6,551 nucleotides of DNA from Alphaproteobacteria bacterium (GTDB lineage: Bacteria > Pseudomonadota > Alphaproteobacteria > UBA8366): contig JAOTYV010000269.1 in the NCBI GenBank assembly GCA_029861675.1, positions 1-6,551 on the forward strand, read 5' to 3'. A program made the position numbers and the translations under genes. How positions within the stretch are numbered: position 1 is the first letter of the stretch; every line of letters begins with the position of its first letter. Shown here one piece after another: positions 6,181 through 6,551 of the stretch. The notes under the pieces were generated by a model that worked only from the letters and a program-made list of their open reading frames with translations, had not been told where the DNA came from and ran no database searches.

Positions 6181-6209
6181 GATTTATTTACAAATCAAGC
6201 GTTTGATTT
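6181..6209. promoter_or_regulatory. AT-rich palindrome matching the IHF consensus on both strands
   Basis: AAATCAA (6192-6198) and TTGATTT (6203-6209) flank GCGT. AATCAAGCGTTTG on the plus strand (6193-6205) and AATCAAACGCTTG on the minus strand (6208-6196) each fit WATCAANNNNTTR exactly. A second small repeat, GATTT (6181-6185) / AAATC (6192-6196), overlaps it. The site lies about 40 bases upstream of the candidate rho -35 and about 50 bases after the hemJ stop. Binding is inferred from the consensus only. Confidence 0.45.
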
Positions 6210-6256
6210 CACGGCCCTTCGATTGGTCTCCGGCAATGACGTCGGCACCGGTCCCG

Positions 6257-6551
6257 TCAGAACGGCTGTACGATTACCAGGATGACGATCACGATCATCA
6301 ACACGGTCGGCACCTCATTGGCGAAGCGGTAAAACCGCGCCGAGCGGTTGTTTCGATCGGCGAGAAAATCCTTCCGCCACAACGCCAGGGAATGGTGCAT
6401 CAAGGTCATTGCCGCGACCAGGACGAGCTTCACCATCATCCATTTTTCGGTCCACGCTTCGCTCATATAGAGCATCAATAAACCGAAGATCCAGGTTAAG
6501 ACCATCGCCGGATTCATGATCGCGCGCAGAAGGCGCCGCTCCATGACCTTG
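6257..6551 (-). CDS. hemJ: Protoporphyrinogen IX oxidase HemJ, 5' partial
   Basis: An integral membrane protein of the HemJ/UPF0093 family that oxidises protoporphyrinogen IX to protoporphyrin IX, the penultimate step of haem synthesis, in bacteria lacking HemG or HemY. The visible part starts KVMERRLLRAIMNPAM; family members run to about 140-150 aa, so roughly one third, including the first membrane helix, lies beyond the right edge. The Met at 6542-6544 is internal. Three membrane segments are visible, around AMVLTWIFGLLMLYM, KLVLVAAMTLMHHSLAL and VLMIVIVILVIVQPF. Conserved family features include the MERRLLR and NPAM stretch, the His pair in TLMHHS, and RSARFYRFANEVP before the last helix. 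The gene is upstream of rho on the same strand, 316 bases away, a frequent alphaproteobacterial order. Confidence 0.95.
   Translation of the reverse strand, partial: KVMERRLLRAIMNPAMVLTWIFGLLMLYMSEAWTEKWMMVKLVLVAAMTLMHHSLALWRKDFLADRNNRSARFYRFANEVPTVLMIVIVILVIVQPF

Noticed and set aside
6184..6192. TTATTTACA as a third DnaA box
   Set aside because: It differs from TTATCCACA at two core positions in an AT-rich stretch. The IHF-like palindrome explains the segment better.
5940..6481. Small plus-strand open frames between rho and hemJ
   Set aside because: They lack RBS and known motifs and run antisense into the rho leader and hemJ. The gap is better read as the rho regulatory region.

Overview
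The window looks like a high-GC alphaproteobacterial chromosome segment. The evidence is the GC-rich codon usage, the adjacent hemJ and rho genes (a common alphaproteobacterial neighbourhood close to the chromosome origin), and protein sequences that read like Rhodospirillales-type homologues. The taxon is inferred from sequence character only. Two gene blocks converge on a gene-free stretch at 4370-4668.

Plus-strand block (1-4369). A DUF255 / YyaL / SPATA20-type thioredoxin-domain protein is cut by the left edge. Four bases after it comes an Ogt-type O6-alkylguanine-DNA alkyltransferase, whose ribosome binding site lies inside the end of the first gene. After 134 bases with a plausible promoter come a dienelactone hydrolase family protein and, 33 bases on, an NADPH:quinone oxidoreductase of the zeta-crystallin type. 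A hairpin followed by a T-run closes this unit. The proteins suggest housekeeping repair and detoxification of alkylating or electrophilic compounds, but this shared theme is inference.

Minus-strand block (6551-4669). The C-terminal two thirds of hemJ (protoporphyrinogen IX oxidase) is followed by a 316-base gap and then a full-length rho. The gap holds an AT-rich palindrome matching the IHF consensus on both strands, a sigma70-like promoter, and a C-rich, G-poor leader of about 180 nt without a clear Shine-Dalgarno sequence. Such a leader fits autogenous control of rho.

Convergent gap (4370-4668). This is the most interesting part. It carries two perfect DnaA boxes (TTATCCACA on the minus strand) 96 bases apart. 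Between them is a 42-base, 71% AT segment with three alternating ACTACA/TGTAGT half-sites. A 12-bp GC palindrome lies just beyond the second box, two GANTC (CcrM-type) sites sit in an inverted repeat over the rho stop codon, and a long imperfect hairpin overlaps 30-base-spaced TTTTTAATTC repeats. The gap also sits where many alphaproteobacteria carry mnmE next to rho. It is a good candidate for a replication origin or other DnaA-binding locus, although the convergent gene orientation argues against a simple oriC. No mobile element, CRISPR array, tRNA or rRNA was seen.
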